A stretch of DNA of 64,000 bases from Labrenzia sp. R4_2 (GCF_017743865.1 NZ_JAGHRJ010000012.1:1-64000); one strand, 5' to 3'; numbered from the stretch's first letter, positions 46,452-56,168 are shown. Translations and numbers: made by a program. The notes: generated from the letters alone by a model not told the origin.

Positions 46452-47114
46452 ATGGCAAAACATACTCCAATTGATAATCCCTATCTTGCCGCACGGATGG
46501 AATGGAACGAGCGATACGGATCGTACATCCGCACTGCTCGGGTATGGCAGGGCGTTGGCCTTATCTCACTGACGATGGCGACAATCGGCTTCGGTTTCGC
46601 GCTGTACCAAAGCACCCAGGTAAAACTGGTCCCGTATATCGTCGAGGTGGACAAACTCGGCACACCCGCGATCGGCGGCTTCCCGGCCCAGATCGAATAT
46701 GCCGATGAGCGCGTTGTCCGCTCCATGCTCGGAGCCTGGATTGCGACTTTCCGCTCTGTCACGCCGGATACGGTCGTTGCCAAAGGCTACATCGATCGGG
46801 TCTATGCGATGCTGCGTCAGACAGATGTAGCCACCCAGAAGGTCAACAACTTCTACCGGACGAACTCTCCGTTCGACCGGGCGCAGTCCCGCACAGTGTC
46901 CGTCGAGGTGACAAGCATCGTGCCGCTCTCCAATCAATCCTACCAGATCGATTGGACCGAGATCGAACGGGACCGGAAGGGCAAGGAGCTTCAAACGAAG
47001 CGCTGGCGCGGAGTTGCAGCCGTAACTCTATCGCCGCCACAGGACGAAGCTATCATCAGGCTTAATCCAATCGGTCTTTACCTGATGGACTTCGATTGGA
47101 CCGCGCAATTGTAA
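46452..47114 (+). CDS. trbF: TrbF, VirB8-like assembly factor
   Basis: 220 residues: a short cytoplasmic head ([20 protein letters not shown]), one membrane span near residues 37-55 and a periplasmic NTF2-like domain ([31 protein letters not shown]). This is TrbF/VirB8, which nucleates assembly of the secretion channel. It sits in the expected order after trbL. Confidence 0.93.
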   Translation: MAKHTPIDNPYLAARMEWNERYGSYIRTARVWQGVGLISLTMATIGFGFALYQSTQVKLVPYIVEVDKLGTPAIGGFPAQIEYADERVVRSMLGAWIATFRSVTPDTVVAKGYIDRVYAMLRQTDVATQKVNNFYRTNSPFDRAQSRTVSVEVTSIVPLSNQSYQIDWTEIERDRKGKELQTKRWRGVAAVTLSPPQDEAIIRLNPIGLYLMDFDWTAQL

Positions 47115-47143
47115 GCAAATCACACGCTCAGAGAGTGAGAGTC

Positions 47144-47977
47144 ATGTTCCAGAAAATTAGACTGCACGCGGGCGTGTGCATGTTCGCGGCCGTGGCCGCT
47201 GTCACCGTCCTCCCTGATCATGCGTTTGCGGCGGATTACACGGCAAAGGAGCTGCGGGCTCTTGGTCTGTCGAGCGACTGGCGCAATGGTCGCGGTGTCA
47301 TCACCAAAGGTCCGGACGGCAAGGTGATCTATCTCTATGGCCAGGTCCAGCCAACCGTTGTCTGTGCTCCCCTGCAGGTCTGCGACATCGAATTGCAGCC
47401 CGGGGAAGCTGTTCGCAACGTTATGGTCGGGGATACGGTTCGTTGGAAGGTGGATCCTGCAACATCCGGAGGCCCAACCGGAAACTCGGTTCACCTGATC
47501 ATCAAGCCGACAGAACCCGGGCTTGTCACATCGATGGTGGTGACAACGTCGCGGCGCACCTATCAGATCAAACTTCAAAGCGACAGTCACCGTTACATGG
47601 CCCGGGTAGGCTTCGATTATCCGGAAGATATCCAGGCCAAGTTCGAGGCGGCTAATCGACAGCTCGAAGCTAACACCATTCCGGGTGCAGGCGTCCCCGC
47701 CGAAAACCTGGACTTCAAATTCCATGTTCATGGTCAAGCGCGCTGGCGTCCGACCCGCGTCTATTCGGACGGTCTCAAGACCTACATCCAATTTCCGAGC
47801 GGAATGGCGTCCGGTGATGCCCCGGTTCTCTATGTCACCGCCGGTGGACAGAACCAGATCGTCAATTATCGCCTGAAGGGCAGCCTCATGATCGTGGACT
47901 ACATGATCGACCAGGCGGTGCTCGTTTCCGGTGTTGGCTACAGCCGGCAAAAAGTTCACATCAACAGGGGAGGGTGA
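47144..47977 (+). CDS. trbG: TrbG, VirB9-like outer-membrane complex protein
   Basis: 277 residues from the ATG at 47144, which has GAGAGTGAGAG upstream; the open frame starts earlier without an RBS. A signal peptide ends near HAFAADY. The VirB9/TrbG pattern follows ([20 protein letters not shown] and [19 protein letters not shown]). With TrbH and TrbI it builds the outer-membrane core. Confidence 0.92.
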   Translation: MFQKIRLHAGVCMFAAVAAVTVLPDHAFAADYTAKELRALGLSSDWRNGRGVITKGPDGKVIYLYGQVQPTVVCAPLQVCDIELQPGEAVRNVMVGDTVRWKVDPATSGGPTGNSVHLIIKPTEPGLVTSMVVTTSRRTYQIKLQSDSHRYMARVGFDYPEDIQAKFEAANRQLEANTIPGAGVPAENLDFKFHVHGQARWRPTRVYSDGLKTYIQFPSGMASGDAPVLYVTAGGQNQIVNYRLKGSLMIVDYMIDQAVLVSGVGYSRQKVHINRGG

Positions 47978-47979
47978 CG

Positions 47980-48447
47980 ATGTTACACACGCGCCGCTCA
48001 ATTTTGAAAGCCATCAGCATTTCGGCCCTCGCAACTCCGATGGCTGGCTGCATGACATCACAAAGCGGTTGGTTCAATCCGACGTCGAGCATTGATGCCG
48101 CCAACCTGTCTCCTTCGGCTGCGAGCATCGTCGCCGGCGATATGGTTGCGAAACTCTCCGAGCATGTCGGGGCAGGAACGGGAACCATATTCCTCAAAGC
48201 TGACAATTCAGAGTTCACCTTAGCCTTGGAAAGCTCTCTGCGGGGATGGGGGTATGCGGTCGTCGAAGCAGATCAACAGCCCTCTGGCGACACGATCATT
48301 CCGCTGGCCTACACGATCGATTCCGATGCGGGGCAGATCTTCGCTCGTCTCACCACGCCAACTGTCGAATTGGCACGGACCTATCAGGCAACGCCAACCG
48401 GAGCATCACCGACGAGCCCGGTTTCCGTTTTGACCAGAACTGTCTAG
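47980..48447 (+). CDS. trbH: TrbH lipoprotein (VirB7-like)
   Basis: 155 residues from the ATG at 47980, preceded by GGGGAGG; a GTG two codons upstream is also possible. The signal sequence ends with a lipobox MAGC (Cys at about residue 24). The rest is soluble. In Trb systems TrbH stabilises TrbG in the outer membrane. Position between trbG and trbI fits. Confidence 0.85.
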   Translation: MLHTRRSILKAISISALATPMAGCMTSQSGWFNPTSSIDAANLSPSAASIVAGDMVAKLSEHVGAGTGTIFLKADNSEFTLALESSLRGWGYAVVEADQQPSGDTIIPLAYTIDSDAGQIFARLTTPTVELARTYQATPTGASPTSPVSVLTRTV

Positions 48448-48459
48448 AGGCGTTCACTC

Positions 48460-49803
48460 ATGAGCAATTCGGAATCGAACGTGCATCTGGCGGGTGGCGA
48501 TATCCGGCCAGATGACGAAGCTCCCAAGATCCGTCGCCTGAATAAACTTCCCATTGTCTTGTTCGTCGGGCTTATCGTCGTGTTCGGCGTCGTGATCATC
48601 ATCGGCCTTGCCAACCGTGGCATCAACTCAGGCGACAATGTCGCCGGAGACGAAGGCGGCGCGCCGGCGAGCGGATTTGCCGACCAGCTCAAAGCCGGCA
48701 TCAGCAACGGCGTCATTGATCCTCCCAGCCAACTTGTTGCAGCGATTCAGCCAGAACCGGTGAGAGCCGCGGTGCCGGAGAAGGTTCAACAGCAGAGACC
48801 GTTCGGGAACCCGTTTCAACCCGAACCTGGCAAACCCGACGAGACCACTGCTGCGCAGCAAACCGAACCGGATTGGCGTGCTCAACTGGACCAGCGGTTT
48901 GAGGAACAACAACTCCAGGAGATGCATCGGCAGCGGATGAAGCGGCTTCAATCAATCGATGCTGCCCATGACAGCCCCACCACTGTAAATCTCGGCGACC
49001 TGCAAGGGCAGGAGGAGGGGGTTCAAACCACCCAGGGCAATCAAACGGTCAACGGCACCTTTACACGAGACCCAACGTCTCCTGATCTCCTGTCAGCTGC
49101 CCTGCAGGCGGCTCAAGGCGGGACTGCCAATGCCGATCCCAACGGACAATCGGGCAAACAGGCCTTTTTCAACCAGGACATTGCCGAAGCTGGATATCTC
49201 GCAAACCGCGTTGTCCCGCAGCAGTCGCCTTATGAATTGAAGCGTGGATCCGTGATCCCGGCAACGCTCATCACCGGCATCAATTCAGACCTCCCTGGCC
49301 GGATCACCGGCCAGGTCAGGCAGAACGTCTATGATAGCGCAACCGGCCATCTGCTTTTGATCCCTCAAGGAACCAAACTGTTCGGCCGGTATGATTCCGA
49401 CGTGTCGTTCGGTCAGAAGCGGGTGCTCGTCGTCTGGACGGATATCATCTTCCCAAATGGAGCTACCTTGCAGATCGGCTCCATGGGGGGCGTTGACGGC
49501 AAAGGCTATGGCGGTTTCAAGGATAAGGTGAACAACCATTACCTACGCACCTTTGGGTCCGCAGCACTTCTCGCAATTATTGGAACAGGGATCGATATGG
49601 CTGTTCCGGAGAGTTCTACGCTTTCGACCCAGGACACGGCCTCCGATGCCGCCCGCCGCAACTTCGCGGAAGTGTTCGGCCGGGTGGTGGAGCGGACCAT
49701 CAACAAGAACCTTGATGTCCAGCCGACACTTCAGATCCGGCCGGGATACAATTTCAATATTCTGGTCGATCAGGACATCATCTTTCCGGGATCGTATGGC
49801 TGA
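48460..49803 (+). CDS. trbI: TrbI, VirB10-like channel protein
   Basis: 447 residues: cytoplasmic head, one membrane span (LPIVLFVGLIVVFGVVIIIG near residues 28-50), a Pro/Gln-rich linker, then the conserved periplasmic domain (SPYELKRGSVIPATLITGIN, RIGSMGGVDGKGYGG-type segment, VERTINKNLDVQPTLQIRPG). TrbI/VirB10 spans both membranes and senses ATP use by the ATPases. Last gene of the trb operon. Confidence 0.94.
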   Translation: MSNSESNVHLAGGDIRPDDEAPKIRRLNKLPIVLFVGLIVVFGVVIIIGLANRGINSGDNVAGDEGGAPASGFADQLKAGISNGVIDPPSQLVAAIQPEPVRAAVPEKVQQQRPFGNPFQPEPGKPDETTAAQQTEPDWRAQLDQRFEEQQLQEMHRQRMKRLQSIDAAHDSPTTVNLGDLQGQEEGVQTTQGNQTVNGTFTRDPTSPDLLSAALQAAQGGTANADPNGQSGKQAFFNQDIAEAGYLANRVVPQQSPYELKRGSVIPATLITGINSDLPGRITGQVRQNVYDSATGHLLLIPQGTKLFGRYDSDVSFGQKRVLVVWTDIIFPNGATLQIGSMGGVDGKGYGGFKDKVNNHYLRTFGSAALLAIIGTGIDMAVPESSTLSTQDTASDAARRNFAEVFGRVVERTINKNLDVQPTLQIRPGYNFNILVDQDIIFPGSYG

Positions 49804-49851
49804 CTATGCTGGAATACAGGAAGGCAATTGAATTAAGGAAGAGATGTTTCA

Positions 49852-50445
49852 ATGGCTGAGGGCATCGCAAATTCAATAGGAGATTTTCTTCACGCTGCGG
49901 TGCTGGCCGTGGCACCTTGGCTATTCGAGGTACATTGGTTCACTTGGATTTTGTTGTCTCCCGTGCTGTTTCTGGCATACGCGATGTTCGCCGGGAAGCG
50001 CTCGAACAGTAAGTTCAAACGCCTAGAGTTGCCGGTTGAAATGAACCACGAAGCATTTCAACAAGCTGGTCTCAGAGTTTGTTACAAGGATGCGACGGTC
50101 TCGTTTCCTAATGGAAGGACCTAACCTGTAACGGCCGTGCGATCACTACGATATGAGAACTTCTTGAGGTCTAATCAAGAAAAATGGTTCGCATATATTG
50201 AAGTCGAGGACATGGAACAGCCGGTTTATGCGTTCGCGTTTTCATATGACTGGGTAGCGGAGCAATTTATTCCTCGCGTACGAATGGCTCTGGAGAAGGC
50301 AGGCGCATTACCATTTCGCACTATCTCCACGGAACATATGGAATCGATTGATCAACACCATATAGATCCGCGGAAAGGCTCATACACGCCAACTGTCGTC
50401 GACGCAGGTACGGTCATAGAACTCCAGCCAATCCGCGAATGCTAA
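49852..50445 (+). pseudogene. Hypothetical membrane-anchored protein split by an ochre codon
   Basis: The frame from 49852 (RBS GGAAGAGA) encodes a hydrophobic N-terminus (ILLSPVLFLAYAMFA) and runs to SFPNGRT, then TAA at 50122-50124. In the same frame, without another stop, it goes on PVTAVRSLRYENFLRSNQEK to 50445. The two pieces read as one protein of about 197 residues with a single nonsense change. Reinitiation at a GTG at 50137 could still make the second part. No family recognised. It follows trbI and may have belonged to the transfer region. Confidence 0.5.
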
Positions 50446-50742
50446 TCGACAAGCGAATTAGCGGATTTTCAATCCTGACGTTTCAATCCAACGCACCGTC
50501 TTGCCGTACACCCCGCGCCATTAGGGGCTAGAACAAGATTTGCCAACAATCCTGCGCTTCGTTGGAACGAACATCGAGCAATCGATTTGACCAGTCTGAT
50601 TTTCACGACCTGCTACAGCGACAGCCTTTATTTAAAGAGAAATTCGCATAGGCTTATTTGAGCACCGCGTTTGTTAGGTGCAAACAGCCGGCACGGCCCC
50701 AAGGCGTGCAACTTGCCGGGACAGCCAACCATCCAACAGTTA
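50446..50742. other. Intergenic region between trb and mer
   Basis: No gene is supported. No transposon end could be recognised, so the junction where the mer module joined the plasmid is not defined. GC-rich patches near 50680-50720 might form weak hairpins. Confidence 0.35.
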
Positions 50743-51159
50743 CTACGCTTCAAAGAGCGTTTGGATAATCGGACAGGTCGGGACATCTCCCTTCGCGCAT
50801 TCAGACGCCATTTTAGTCAGAGCCTTCTCTAGCTTCTTAAGGTGCTGAATCTTTTCCCTTACAGAGCTCAGGTGTTCCATTGTCATGGCATGCACCTCAC
50901 CGCAACTGATGCCTTTCTGGTCGACCATTTTCAGCATCTCGCGAATTTCGTCGATACTGAATCCGAGTTCCCGGCTCCGCTTGATAAATGACAAACGTTG
51001 AAGGTGGTCGTGGGTGTATTGCCGGTTGCCTCCGGCAGTCCGGTCAGGCTCGGGCATTAACTCGATGCGTTCATAGTACCGGATCGTCTCAATATTGACG
51101 CCGGTTTCACTGGACATTGCCCCAATCGGATAGCCTCGCGCGTTCGTGATCCCGGACAT
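50743..51159 (-). CDS. merR: MerR, mercury-responsive regulator
   Basis: 138 residues from the ATG at 51159, which has AAGGAGT upstream. The N-terminal MerR winged helix (YPIGAMSSETGVNIETIRYY) is followed by Cys86, Cys121 and Cys129, which match the three Hg(II)-binding cysteines of Tn501 MerR in order and near spacing. MerR represses and, with Hg(II), activates the merT promoter by untwisting it. Divergent from merT. Confidence 0.93.
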   Translation of the reverse strand: MSGITNARGYPIGAMSSETGVNIETIRYYERIELMPEPDRTAGGNRQYTHDHLQRLSFIKRSRELGFSIDEIREMLKMVDQKGISCGEVHAMTMEHLSSVREKIQHLKKLEKALTKMASECAKGDVPTCPIIQTLFEA

Positions 51160-51171
51160 GAGAGAAACTCC

Positions 51172-51202
51172 TTGCATCTGTAGTGACTACAGACAGTAAG
51201 CC
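51172..51202 (+). promoter_or_regulatory. MerR-controlled promoter/operator of merTPFA
   Basis: TTGCAT (51172-51177) and TAAGCC (51197-51202) are 19 bases apart, the long spacer typical of MerR-activated promoters. Between them is the dyad CTGTAGT-G-ACTACAG (51178-51192). The site also overlaps the region upstream of merR, allowing autorepression. Confidence 0.85.
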
Positions 51203-51234
51203 TTCCCCATAGTCAGATCAATGAGGGTGCCGGA

Positions 51235-51621
51235 ATGACGACAGACATACATCCAGTGACCAAAAGAGAGACAGACCTTGGTGCGAAGGCCGCTACCGCC
51301 GGCGGCATACTTGGCGCACTTGCAATGACGTCCTGCTGTATTCTGCCTCTGGTTCTTTTCAGCCTCGGGGCCACAGGCGCCTGGATCGGTCAGCTTGGGG
51401 CGCTCACCCAGTACAAATGGATCTTTTTCGCGTTTGCCGGAGGCGCACTCGGTTACGGGTTCTGGAAGGTTTACAGGCCGACGCCGCAGGCCTGTGATGA
51501 TGGGAGTTGCGAACTCCCCCTGCAAAAGCGGTTCATGAAAAGAGCACTTTGGAGCGCAACTTTCGTTGTCGCGCTCTCCTTGGCCTTCCCGTACCTCGCT
51601 CCGCCGCTGCTCGGCTACTGA
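51235..51621 (+). CDS. merT: MerT, mercuric ion transporter
   Basis: 128 residues with three membrane segments. The vicinal cysteine pair is in the first span (ALAMTSCCILPLVLFSLG) and a second pair in the loop (ACDDGSCELP), as in MerT. It passes Hg(II) from MerP to the cytosolic reductase. First gene after the mer promoter. Confidence 0.93.
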   Translation: MTTDIHPVTKRETDLGAKAATAGGILGALAMTSCCILPLVLFSLGATGAWIGQLGALTQYKWIFFAFAGGALGYGFWKVYRPTPQACDDGSCELPLQKRFMKRALWSATFVVALSLAFPYLAPPLLGY

Positions 51622-51634
51622 GAAAGGATCCTCC

Positions 51635-51946
51635 ATGAAAAAGACGTTTATGACACTTGCCGTTTTGTTCCTGGCGACCGGAGCAACACACGCAGAAGAA
51701 CGAAAAGCGCGGATCGAGGTCACTGGCCTTTGGTGCCCGTCTTGTTCCTACATCGTCGGCGAGGCGCTGCAGAAATCCGAGAGCGTCGCGATATTGAATT
51801 TCCAAGAACACGAAGATGGCCGGTCCGGTGTCTACACAATCACGTTCGACGATGCTGTGACGGATCTGGGGGAGATCGTCGCACAACCTGCCGCATATGG
51901 GTACTCGGCGGTTTTGCTGGACGATGGATCGAACTCCGGAAGCTGA
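51635..51946 (+). CDS. merP: MerP-like periplasmic mercury-binding protein
   Basis: 103 residues from the ATG at 51635, preceded by GAAAGGATCC. A signal peptide (FMTLAVLFLATGATHAE) leads a heavy-metal-associated domain with the metal site GLWCPSCS. It binds periplasmic Hg(II) and hands it to MerT. The fold and position fit MerP, although the motif WCPSC differs from the usual TCAAC. Confidence 0.85.
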   Translation: MKKTFMTLAVLFLATGATHAEERKARIEVTGLWCPSCSYIVGEALQKSESVAILNFQEHEDGRSGVYTITFDDAVTDLGEIVAQPAAYGYSAVLLDDGSNSGS

Positions 51947-51973
51947 CCTGAGAGTGACAAACCCTTGGGAATC

Positions 51974-52204
51974 ATGCTGGCGACGGCGGTTGCCGCTCCC
52001 GTCATGATTGTCTGCTGCGGTGGCGGTCTGGCGTTCGTCGGTTCTGCGGCAACAGGATTGATTGCCCACTTGTCCGGTTCCGGTGTCGTGTTGTCGGTGC
52101 TGACTGCCGCAATCGCAGGTTTTCTCGCTTATTTCCTGCGCCAAAGGTCGCGACTGTCGGCCGGGGAAGGCTGCGGAGAAGACAATAGGAAAAATATGGA
52201 ATGA
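51974..52204 (+). CDS. Small two-span membrane protein with a Cys pair in the mer operon
   Basis: About 76 residues (ATG at 51974; a TTG at 51965 is an alternative). It has two hydrophobic segments and a vicinal Cys pair in the first (PVMIVCCGGGLAFVG), then a cytoplasmic tail with GEGCGEDNRK. This resembles the MerF/MerT plan, but the sequence is not that of MerF, which follows at once. Its stop overlaps the merF ATG. It may be an additional mercury transporter of unassigned family. Confidence 0.65.
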   Translation: MLATAVAAPVMIVCCGGGLAFVGSAATGLIAHLSGSGVVLSVLTAAIAGFLAYFLRQRSRLSAGEGCGEDNRKNME

Positions 52205-52428
52205 ACAACAGGCTCCTGGCGACAGGGGTAATCGGTACAGTGATCGCTGCGCTTTGCTGCTTCACACCGGTTCTCGTCGTATTGTTCGGTGCCGTTGGGC
52301 TGTCAGCCTTCGTTGGCCTTCTTGACTACGTCCTGTTGCCCGCTCTCCTCGCCTTTGTACTTCTCACACTCTATGCGCTTGTTCGCAATGCACGACGCCA
52401 ACGCAACGAAGGAAACTGGAATGCCTGA
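52201..52428 (+). CDS. merF: MerF, mercury transport protein
   Basis: 75 residues with two membrane spans and the characteristic ALCCFTPVLVVLFGAVGLSA and LDYVLLPALLAFVLLTLYA. MerF carries Hg(II) across the inner membrane in place of, or along with, MerT. The usual C-terminal Cys pair is missing. Overlaps the small gene before it by four bases and the merA start by eight. Confidence 0.9.
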   Translation: MNNRLLATGVIGTVIAALCCFTPVLVVLFGAVGLSAFVGLLDYVLLPALLAFVLLTLYALVRNARRQRNEGNWNA

Positions 52429-53845
52429 CTGTTGTTCGAAGAGGAACGGATCCTACCACCTGGCTGTGGTCGGCGCGGGCTCAGCCGGGTTCTCGGCCGC
52501 GATCACGGCGGCCGAGGAAGGTGCCCGGGTTGCCCTGATCGGTCACGGCGTCATAGGAGGAACTTGCGTCAATGTCGGTTGCGTGCCGTCGAAGGCGATG
52601 ATCCGGGCTATGGAGATCATGCACGCGCCAATAGCCGCTCGAAGATTTGACGGGATAGAGGCGACTGCGCAGATCACGGATTGGGCCTCCGTAATCCGCC
52701 AGAAACAGACGCTGATCGATGACCTGCGAGCTGCAAAATATATCGACGTTCTGCCCCAACACAACAACATCGCCTATCTGGAAGGTGAGGCTCGTTTCAT
52801 TGCCTGCGGGCAGCTGACCTTGGAAGGAGAGGTCATCAAAGCTGAGAAGATCCTCCTTGCCACGGGATCCCGGCCGCAGGTGCCTGACATTCCCGGAATG
52901 GCCCAGGTACGCCCTCACGACAGCACATCAATTCTCGATGTTCAGAAGCGCCCGGAATCTTTGATTGTCATGGGAGGCGGATACATCGGTGTCGAATTGG
53001 CGCAAGTTTTTGCCCGTGCGGGTACGCGCGTCACCATTGTGAGCCGCCGAGGATTGCTGCCGGAGGCGGAACCGGAAATCGGTGAGGCGCTGACGCGGGC
53101 GTTTGAAGACGAAGGCATTGTCGTCCAAACCATCAAGAGCTACACAGAAGTTTTGATGCGTGACGGCCGCATTGCACTGAGGGTCGAAACCGAAGATGGA
53201 ACCGGAATCCTGGAAGCGGAGGACCTTCTTCTTGCGACAGGTCGTACGCCCAACACGCAAAATCTTGCGTTGGACCTGGCCGGAATCGCCACCGACCAGC
53301 GTGGCGCGATCCTTGTCGATGACCGGATGCGTACCAGCCAGAAAAACATCTACGCCGCCGGCGATGTAACCGGACGTGATCAGTTTGTCTATATGGCAGC
53401 CTACGGTGCCAAACTGGCCGCGAAAAACGCGATGAACGGCGATAGCCTTGCCTATGACAACTCTACCATGCCGGCAATCGTCTTCTCCGATCCCCAGGTT
53501 GCCAGCGTCGGCCTCACCGAGGCCGCCGCGAAGGCTGCCGGCCACACTGTTCGCACTTCAGTCTTGTCGCTCGAACACGTACCCCGGGCACTCGCTGCCC
53601 GGGACACGCGCGGGCTCATCAAACTTGTCGCGGACAGAAACACCAAGCGGTTGCTCGGGGCACATATACTTGCTCCGGAAGGTGCCGACAGTATCCAGAC
53701 CGCGGCGATGGCGCTCAAGGCGGGAATGACTTACGAAGAGCTCGGCGCGATGATCTTCCCATACCTCACGACGGTTGAGGGGTTGAAGCTTGCTGCGCAG
53801 ACTTTCGAAAAGGATGTAGCGGCTCTCAGCTGTTGTGCAGGTTGA
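52421..53845 (+). CDS. merA: MerA, mercuric reductase
   Basis: 474 residues from the ATG at 52421, preceded by AAGGAA. FAD site VVGAGSAGFSAAITAA, redox pair in GGTCVNVGCVPSK (Cys near residues 48 and 53), NAD(P)H site MGGGYIGVELAQ and the C-terminal LSCCAG that feeds Hg(II) to the active site of the partner subunit. It reduces Hg(II) to Hg(0). The N-terminal HMA domain found in Tn501 MerA is absent, as in many alphaproteobacterial forms. Confidence 0.96.
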   Translation: MPDCCSKRNGSYHLAVVGAGSAGFSAAITAAEEGARVALIGHGVIGGTCVNVGCVPSKAMIRAMEIMHAPIAARRFDGIEATAQITDWASVIRQKQTLIDDLRAAKYIDVLPQHNNIAYLEGEARFIACGQLTLEGEVIKAEKILLATGSRPQVPDIPGMAQVRPHDSTSILDVQKRPESLIVMGGGYIGVELAQVFARAGTRVTIVSRRGLLPEAEPEIGEALTRAFEDEGIVVQTIKSYTEVLMRDGRIALRVETEDGTGILEAEDLLLATGRTPNTQNLALDLAGIATDQRGAILVDDRMRTSQKNIYAAGDVTGRDQFVYMAAYGAKLAAKNAMNGDSLAYDNSTMPAIVFSDPQVASVGLTEAAAKAAGHTVRTSVLSLEHVPRALAARDTRGLIKLVADRNTKRLLGAHILAPEGADSIQTAAMALKAGMTYEELGAMIFPYLTTVEGLKLAAQTFEKDVAALSCCAG

Positions 53846-53903
53846 TAGGGGGCAGTCTTGAGCTTCCAGCAGGTAGAAGCTGTATAAACGGCAAAGAACC
53901 TGA

Positions 53904-54584
53904 TTGGAAACCGCGTTGAACCTGACCTTTCAAACATTCAGTCTGGCATTTGGTCTTGGACTACTGGGTTTTATCGAACCCTGCACGATCGGTGCGCACC
54001 TCATATTCGTAAACCGGCAATTACAAAATCCGTCTGAATATCGACTGGCGGCAGTAAGTACCTTCATTCTTGCACGCGTTATCGTCATGGCCGGCTTTGG
54101 CGGGGCTATTGTCATGTTGGGCCAATTGTTGATCGGGGTTCAGACCGGCTTTTGGCTGGTGTTTGGGGTCCTTTATCTGGCCCTGGGTCTGTTCATGATT
54201 GCAGGCCTTGACCGGATTTTGCGCCGAAAGTTCGAGGTCGCTCCGGAGCGCTGGCGAATTGCCGGAAATCCACTCCTGCAGGGGCTCGCCTTTGGTTTGA
54301 ACATTCCTGCATGTGCGGCGCCGATCCTATTCGCTCTTATCGGAACAGTGGCAGTCACCGGTTCCCCTGTCTCTGGCGTAGTGCTGATGGGTACTTTCGC
54401 ACTGGCCCTGTCTTTGCCGCTTCTGCCGCTGACCGTTTGGCCACGATCTGCGGGTTTTCTTTCCCGGATGGCGGATTGGTTGAGGGCACGGCGCTGGATT
54501 CTCGGCCTAGTATTCATCCTGCTTGGCATTTGGTCGATATGGTTCGGCCTTTTTGTCGATCCTGCGGACTGGAGCGGAAGGTGA
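53904..54584 (+). CDS. CcdA/DsbD-type membrane thiol transporter
   Basis: 226 residues with six membrane segments. The conserved Cys motifs of the CcdA family occur at GLLGFIEPCTIGAH and GLNIPACAAPILFAL. Family members carry electrons across the membrane to periplasmic thiols. Near merA it may keep the Cys residues of mercury-binding proteins reduced. The start is a TTG at 53904 or a second TTG close by. It overlaps the next gene's GTG start. Confidence 0.8.
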   Translation: METALNLTFQTFSLAFGLGLLGFIEPCTIGAHLIFVNRQLQNPSEYRLAAVSTFILARVIVMAGFGGAIVMLGQLLIGVQTGFWLVFGVLYLALGLFMIAGLDRILRRKFEVAPERWRIAGNPLLQGLAFGLNIPACAAPILFALIGTVAVTGSPVSGVVLMGTFALALSLPLLPLTVWPRSAGFLSRMADWLRARRWILGLVFILLGIWSIWFGLFVDPADWSGR

Positions 54585-55828
54585 CGCCGCGCCGAAGATT
54601 TTGGCATGTGGCCGGTGCCGGAGCCGTCTTCCAGGCGGGATCGTCCGCAGTTGACAGCTCCACAGTGATGTCAGCCCTGGTCTTTCAACTGACGGGGAGC
54701 GCTGTCGCGGTCGGTGCTGTCCCGGCCATCCTTCGCTGCGGCTGGCTATTGCCGCAGCTCTTCGTTGGATACCTTGCGGGAAAAGGCGGGGCGTCGATGC
54801 CCTTTTATGTCGTCGGCGCTTTTGGCCGCACCGCTGCCATCGCTGCGCTCTCGGTGGTGCTCTGGACCGGTGCCGTTGCCGGATGGGGTTTCGAGTTGCT
54901 CGGCATGGCAACGATGACGCTCTGGACAATTTATGCCGTCCTCAGCGGCATCGTCGGTGTTCCATACAACGATATTGTCGCCCGGTCGGTGCCTTCCGAA
55001 CAACGCAGCCGACTGTTGGCTTTGCGGTTTTTCGGCGGCGGGATCGCTGCGATTGGTGTGGCCGCAGTAGCCAATCAGCTCATCCGTACGCTCCAGGTAC
55101 CAGTCTCCTACGCGGCAGTGCTCGGCGTCGCTGCTTGCCTGTTGCTCGTTTCGTCCATCGTCTTCGTCAGCATGGGAGAGCCTCCGCGGTCCACACCCGT
55201 CAATACCGGTACGAGTTTCGGTTCCTATCTGCGGGAAGGACTGACGGTCTTTCGCAATGATCCGATATTCCGCCGCTTCGTGTTCGCCCAGTGGGCGGGA
55301 GGTGCAGTCCTCATGGCGGCACCATTCTATATCGTTGCAGCCGGAAAGACAGGCGCAGGACTGCAGAGTGTTGCATTGCTCCTGGCGGCGCAAACCGCCG
55401 GCGGAATTGCTGCCAATCCGCTGTGGGGCTGGTGGGGAGACCGCTTTGGCAAGATCAGCCTAATGCGCGGGATCGCCATCGTCAGAACTCTACCGCCAAT
55501 TGCGATGTTGGGACTCTTGACCATCACAGTAGCGGCCGACAGCGCGCTTGCACTCCTATCGGCGATTTTCTTTTGTCTCGGTGCCCTCGCCAACGGATTG
55601 ACGATCGCAGTGATCGGTCTCTTGATGGAGATTTCGCCTGATCAACGTCGCCCTGCCTATAGCGGATATTTCAATGCTCTGACGGCGCCCGCGTTCATTC
55701 TGCCTATGATTGGCGGCGTGATCGTGGCCGTTTCAGGGCTTGAAACAGTGTTCGTGGTTTCTGCCGTGTCAGCATTGCTCCAGGCGGCGTTGTTATTCAG
55801 ATTGAATGCAGGAATTCGATCTCGATAA
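54581..55828 (+). CDS. Major facilitator superfamily transporter
   Basis: 415 residues starting at a GTG at 54581 that overlaps the previous stop (GTGA); the frame is open further upstream only within the CcdA-like gene. Twelve hydrophobic segments can be drawn, and the A-like loop reads GWWGDRFGKISLMR. Similar MFS proteins follow mer genes in some marine alphaproteobacteria. Substrate unknown; metal or organomercury efflux is speculative. Confidence 0.75.
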   Translation: MTPRRRFWHVAGAGAVFQAGSSAVDSSTVMSALVFQLTGSAVAVGAVPAILRCGWLLPQLFVGYLAGKGGASMPFYVVGAFGRTAAIAALSVVLWTGAVAGWGFELLGMATMTLWTIYAVLSGIVGVPYNDIVARSVPSEQRSRLLALRFFGGGIAAIGVAAVANQLIRTLQVPVSYAAVLGVAACLLLVSSIVFVSMGEPPRSTPVNTGTSFGSYLREGLTVFRNDPIFRRFVFAQWAGGAVLMAAPFYIVAAGKTGAGLQSVALLLAAQTAGGIAANPLWGWWGDRFGKISLMRGIAIVRTLPPIAMLGLLTITVAADSALALLSAIFFCLGALANGLTIAVIGLLMEISPDQRRPAYSGYFNALTAPAFILPMIGGVIVAVSGLETVFVVSAVSALLQAALLFRLNAGIRSR

Positions 55829-55838
55829 AGCCGCCCGA

Positions 55839-56168
55839 TCAAACGCGTGAGTGAGGCGCGGCAATAATAATCGCAGCCCCGACGATACAGATGGTTGCAC
55901 CTAAGAGATCCCAGCGGTCAGGATGGACGCCCTCGACCAGCCAGAGCCATATGAGAGAACTCGCAATGTAGATACCTCCATAGGCCGCATAGGCACGACC
56001 TGCGGCCGCGCTATCTACCAACGTGAGCAAATATGCAAATAGACTCAGCGCGGCGAGACCCGGAACGATCCACCAGATTGATTTGTCGAGCCGCAGCCAA
56101 GCCCAAAATGCAAAACATCCTGCTATTTCAAAAACGGCTGCGCCGACATATGCCGCGAAAGTTTGCAT
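55839..56168 (-). CDS. YnfA-family small multidrug-type membrane protein
   Basis: 109 residues from the ATG at 56168, preceded by GAGGGC. Four membrane segments and the YnfA motifs [20 protein letters not shown] and [20 protein letters not shown] are clear. The family is related to small multidrug transporters. It converges with the MFS gene with 10 bases between stops. Confidence 0.88.
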   Translation of the reverse strand: MQTFAAYVGAAVFEIAGCFAFWAWLRLDKSIWWIVPGLAALSLFAYLLTLVDSAAAGRAYAAYGGIYIASSLIWLWLVEGVHPDRWDLLGATICIVGAAIIIAAPHSRV

